Shown here in pieces: positions 61,447-64,000 of a stretch of DNA of 64,000 nt (position 1 is its first letter; each line of letters opens with the position of its first letter). Source of the DNA: CAZTDD01 sp964612675 (GTDB lineage: Bacteria; Hinthialibacterota; Hinthialibacteria; Hinthialibacterales; JAKPRU01); NCBI GenBank assembly GCA_964612675.1, contig CAZTDD010000010.1, positions 1 through 64,000 of the forward strand, in the 5' to 3' direction. The notes below the pieces were generated by a model, which was not told the DNA's origin, did not search any database, and saw only the letters and a program-made list of their open reading frames with translations. Made by a program: the position numbers and the translations under genes.

Positions 61447-61869
61447 ATGAATGGGAAGATTCTTGTGATCGAAGACAACCCCGATATGAGGGAATTTCTG
61501 AAAACGCTGCTGAAGGACAATGACTATACGGTTTATCTTGCGAAAGACTTTGAGGAAGGATTGCGATTTGCAGCACAAGAAAGGCCGGATGTGGTCACGC
61601 TCGATTTGTTGCTCCCGGGTCGGACGGGTTTCAGACTGTTCCGTGTATTGCGCACAGACCGAGCCTTGAACGATATTCCCATCATCGTAATCACCGGGGT
61701 TGTCACACCGGAATACCCTCGAATTCACCTCAGAAAATTCTTCGACGAGGAACGGTCAGTACGCAAGCCGGAGGAATTTCTTGAAAAGCCAATCGACGAA
61801 GAACAATTTCTTGCCGCAGTTGGCAGATGTATCGCATACAAACGCTATTCTCCCGCTTTCTGCTATTGA
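61447..61869 (+). CDS. Response regulator receiver-only protein
   Basis: From the ATG at 61447 (AAGGTGG upstream; 61441 is also possible) the protein has 140 residues and one receiver domain: KILVIEDNPDMREFLK (acidic pair), TLDLLLPGRTG (phospho-accepting D53), PIIVITGV (T83) and FLEKPID (K114). A loop of about 20 extra residues (TPEYPRIHLRKFFDEERSVR) precedes the Lys strand. There is no output domain. The histidine kinase gene starts 5 bp after its stop, so they form a pair. Confidence 0.92.
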   Translation: MNGKILVIEDNPDMREFLKTLLKDNDYTVYLAKDFEEGLRFAAQERPDVVTLDLLLPGRTGFRLFRVLRTDRALNDIPIIVITGVVTPEYPRIHLRKFFDEERSVRKPEEFLEKPIDEEQFLAAVGRCIAYKRYSPAFCY

Positions 61870-61873
61870 GTGG

Positions 61874-63310
61874 ATGGGAGAAGATACCGGGGAGAACCCA
61901 AATGTTATTCCTGTATCGTACGCGCAATTGTTTGATGCGATCCCGTCCTACATATCGATTCAAGATCGGAATCACCGAATCATCTACGTAAACCAACGAT
62001 TCAAAGAACGTTTTGATTGCCGTGTCGGACACTCCTGTCATGTCGCCTGCAAACAGCAAGACGAGGTTTGTTCCGAATGCCCGGTTGACAAGTCGTTCGC
62101 GGATGGAGACGTTCATGAAATAGAGGATACCTTGTGGGATCGCTGGGGAGCTCCGGTTGACGTTCTTACTCGCACGAGCCCTGTTCGCTCTTCCAACGGT
62201 GGGATTGTCGCGGTTATGAAAGTCTCTACCGATATCACGGAGCGGAAAGATCTCGAGCGGCGTCTGGCCCGAAGCCGTGAACAGTACAAAGGCCTCTTTG
62301 ACTCCGTCCCTTGCTACATTTCGGTTCAAGACAGGGCCTTCCGGATCTTTGAGGCGAACGATCGTTTTGAACAGGAATTCGGCGACTGTCTCGGTGCTCG
62401 TTGCCACAGAGTATGCAAACGACGCGAAGAGCCTTGTAGTTTCTGCCCTGTCGCGCAGACATTCGGAGACGGACGCGTTCATTCCAGCGAAGAAGAGATG
62501 GTGACCCAAAGAGGAGAATCGAGAAACCTGATTGTTTACACAGCGCCGATCGTCGATGCCGGTGGAAATGTCACCAAAGTGATGAAGATGTCCGTTGATA
62601 TTACGGATGTCAAAGTCCTTCAACAACATCTGGTTACTTTGGGAGAGATGGTGGCGGCGGTGAGTCACAATATCAAGGATGTTCTTGGTGGTCTGGGCGG
62701 CGGGCTCTATATGGCCAAATCCGGTTTGGAACGCGGAAATAGAAAGCGAATACTCAGCGGCTTGGAGACTGTGGAGAAGAACATGCGGCGTATTTCCGAC
62801 CAGGCGCGCGATGTTTTGTACTATACAAAGGAAAGGGTTCCACAGCGCACCGCGATCTCACCTCAGGAATTGATCGATGATGTGCTGCAGCTGCACCGGG
62901 AAACCGCCCAATCGTATGGTATCATCATGGAAGATACAGTCTTGGCTCCGCCCCCTTGTCTTCAAGCCGACCCAGGTGCGCTCCAACTCGCCTTGAGCAA
63001 TTTGGTCGCCAACGCGGTTGACGCCTGTAGGATGGATCAAACGAAGTCCGGCCATCGTGTAGAAATCAATGTGACGACGGAGAAGGGCGATGTCCTCTTC
63101 GAAGTGTCCGATAACGCCGGAGGGATACCGGACGAAGTCAAACCGCAGATCTTTGAAAGATTCTTCTCAACGAAGGGAGTCGAGGGAACGGGGATGGGGC
63201 TCCTGGTTGTCCAGAAGATTGTCCATGAGCATGGAGGCACCGTTTCCTGCCGATCGGAATCGGGAGAGGGCAGCACGTTCGTAATACGTTTACCCCTTTC
63301 GATGCCTTGA
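61874..63310 (+). CDS. Histidine kinase with two Cys-rich PAS domains
   Basis: From the ATG at 61874 the protein has 478 residues. Two PAS domains (about 12-120 and 130-255) each hold a Cys cluster: CRVGHSCHVACKQQDEVCSECPV (49-71) and CLGARCHRVCKRREEPCSFCPV (171-192), likely to bind zinc or an iron-sulfur cluster or to sense redox. The kinase core follows: LVTLGEMVAAVSHNIKDVLGGLGGGLYM (phospho-His about 265), LVANAVDACRMD, EVSDNAGGIPDEV and GTGMGLLVVQKI. There are no membrane helices. It works with the preceding receiver protein and is probably a cytoplasmic redox sensor for the sulfur/Hdr locus. Confidence 0.93.
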   Translation: MGEDTGENPNVIPVSYAQLFDAIPSYISIQDRNHRIIYVNQRFKERFDCRVGHSCHVACKQQDEVCSECPVDKSFADGDVHEIEDTLWDRWGAPVDVLTRTSPVRSSNGGIVAVMKVSTDITERKDLERRLARSREQYKGLFDSVPCYISVQDRAFRIFEANDRFEQEFGDCLGARCHRVCKRREEPCSFCPVAQTFGDGRVHSSEEEMVTQRGESRNLIVYTAPIVDAGGNVTKVMKMSVDITDVKVLQQHLVTLGEMVAAVSHNIKDVLGGLGGGLYMAKSGLERGNRKRILSGLETVEKNMRRISDQARDVLYYTKERVPQRTAISPQELIDDVLQLHRETAQSYGIIMEDTVLAPPPCLQADPGALQLALSNLVANAVDACRMDQTKSGHRVEINVTTEKGDVLFEVSDNAGGIPDEVKPQIFERFFSTKGVEGTGMGLLVVQKIVHEHGGTVSCRSESGEGSTFVIRLPLSMP

Positions 63311-63483
63311 GATGTGGCTTCGAAGAGTCTGGGGCGGCGGCATGTTGGATTGAAGGAAGCATGCGAATCTACTTTGTGTCTCGCTAATCTACTCTGTTTG
63401 TCTCCGCCCCAGGACCGCAAACAACAAGAAAACGTTACGCCGCTCGTGAGACGCACGCACGGTGTTCGATGGCATAATGCTTA

Positions 63484-64000
63484 TTAGGGATTTCCAAGCG
63501 CGGGGACTATAACAGGTATTTCCCGATGAGAAGGGAAGCGACCGCAACGATCAAGCCTATTACTATCTGCCAGACAAGATTCTTCCTGCGGGCTGTACGC
63601 TCTTTTCTCCTTCTTGTGATTCTCTATGTTTGCTTCCTCCTCTTTCTTCTGGCATTCATCAAGAGCAGGAATGTGGTTGTACATTTCTACAAGCGAGTCA
63701 CGGAGATCGGAGATTATGTTATTGTACGTTCTCACCTCCTCCAGAAGTTCATCCTGTTTAGATTTCGATATGTCTTTTTTCCCACGTACTTCAGCAACCT
63801 TCGCGCACAACTCCGTCACCTTTGGGCGGATGTGCTCGTAATAATCCGGGAATGCCGCAGTGAGGACTTGATTCGAATACACGCTTACTGACTTCGTGAT
63901 GGTTTCTCGGAAGACAATAGAGAGACGGTCAGCGCAGTCAAAGAATGCCCGATATTCATGACCAAGTGCCTTATCGTAGTTCCCCCGTATGTAACCTTCG
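63484..64000 (-). CDS. Hypothetical protein, 5'-partial, probably tail-anchored with a frameshift
   Basis: The frame is open to the right edge, so the N-terminus is missing. Visible residues include EGYIRGNYDKALGHEYRAFF, SVYSNQVLTAAFPDYYEHIR and the coiled coil RTYNNIISDLRDSLVEM. After the charged run ECQKKEEEANIENHKKEK the frame gives an ordinary, unlikely tail. Skipping one A in the run near 63605-63612 gives RTARRKNLVWQIVIGLIVA followed by VASLLIGKYLL and a stop at 63508-63510, a good tail anchor. I therefore suspect a frameshift. The 63311-63483 gap holds no gene. Confidence 0.62.
   Translation of the reverse strand, partial: EGYIRGNYDKALGHEYRAFFDCADRLSIVFRETITKSVSVYSNQVLTAAFPDYYEHIRPKVTELCAKVAEVRGKKDISKSKQDELLEEVRTYNNIISDLRDSLVEMYNHIPALDECQKKEEEANIENHKKEKRAYSPQEESCLADSNRLDRCGRFPSHREIPVIVPALGNP

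Noticed and set aside
63526..63891. A plus-strand frame that looks like a membrane protein
   Set aside because: The opposite strand carries the coding signal: a frame open to the window edge with a coiled coil. The hydrophobic look is an antisense effect.
1..64000. tRNA, rRNA, integrase or transposase genes
   Set aside because: I looked for T-loop-like motifs, rRNA blocks and recombinase motifs in the gene-free stretches and saw none. A covariance-model search would be needed to exclude small RNAs.

Overview
The window comes from an uncultured, moderately GC-rich Gram-negative-type bacterium. It holds about 52 genes and no rRNA or tRNA that I could see. The gene content fits a Planctomycetes / Hydrogenedentes / Latescibacteria-like lineage: DUF1080, two arylsulfatases, a methyltransferase-PQQ propeller protein, several uroporphyrinogen-decarboxylase-like proteins, a SUMF1-type lipoprotein, giant WD40 proteins, a dockerin, an N-methylated pseudopilin and a TMTC/TPR protein. 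This placement is inferred from family content, not from a marker gene.

0-15.9 kb is accessory. It holds a retropepsin-like protein, DUF5131, DUF4926 and a DUF1080 lipoprotein. A 1949-residue protein fuses a nucleotide cyclase, a Ser/Thr kinase, one membrane helix and about 27 WD40 blades. A hicBA pair has a broken toxin gene. Small 3' relics of DUF1080, URO-D and PQQ paralogues lie between the intact genes, so these families turn over here.

16-28.5 kb holds a two-sulfatase operon, a glycerophosphodiesterase, a nucleoside-hydrolase-like protein, a URO-D protein divergent from a TMTC-like membrane protein, a GTP cyclohydrolase I / pyruvoyl-tetrahydropterin synthase pair, a LolA-like protein and a TPR protein. 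29-34.6 kb holds an HD-GYP phosphodiesterase and a four-gene ABC exporter operon. 34.6-39.5 kb is one secreted protein: WD40, a Thr-Pro stalk, a degenerate caspase-like domain and a dockerin. 39.8-52.2 kb is mostly housekeeping or envelope: nusB, a pseudopilin, an Asp23 protein, folC, a URO-D protein, two HAD phosphatases, a rhomboid protease, a histidine kinase and a GT39-like protein. Mosaic palindromic repeats sharing a terminal motif (GACGGYGTCGCAAAAAGT) sit near 30.1-30.5 kb and 47.9-48.2 kb.

52.6-63.3 kb is the most interesting part. A single-direction cluster encodes a DUF89 protein, a DsrE-like protein, a TusA-like sulfur carrier, a free-standing MvhD-like iron-sulfur protein, an FmdB zinc ribbon, two HdrA flavoproteins, a small winged-helix protein and a QmoC-like membrane subunit. 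An ArsR-family repressor gene follows convergently, then a small Cys-motif protein, a response regulator and a histidine kinase with two Cys-rich PAS domains. A palindrome of the form ATATAA-N8-TTATAT overlaps predicted promoters in front of the cluster and of arsR, and a weaker version precedes the small Cys-motif gene. I infer a thiol- or sulfide-responsive regulon controlling a Qmo/Hdr-like quinone-linked complex fed by a TusA/DsrE sulfur relay. The window ends inside a further gene on the minus strand.
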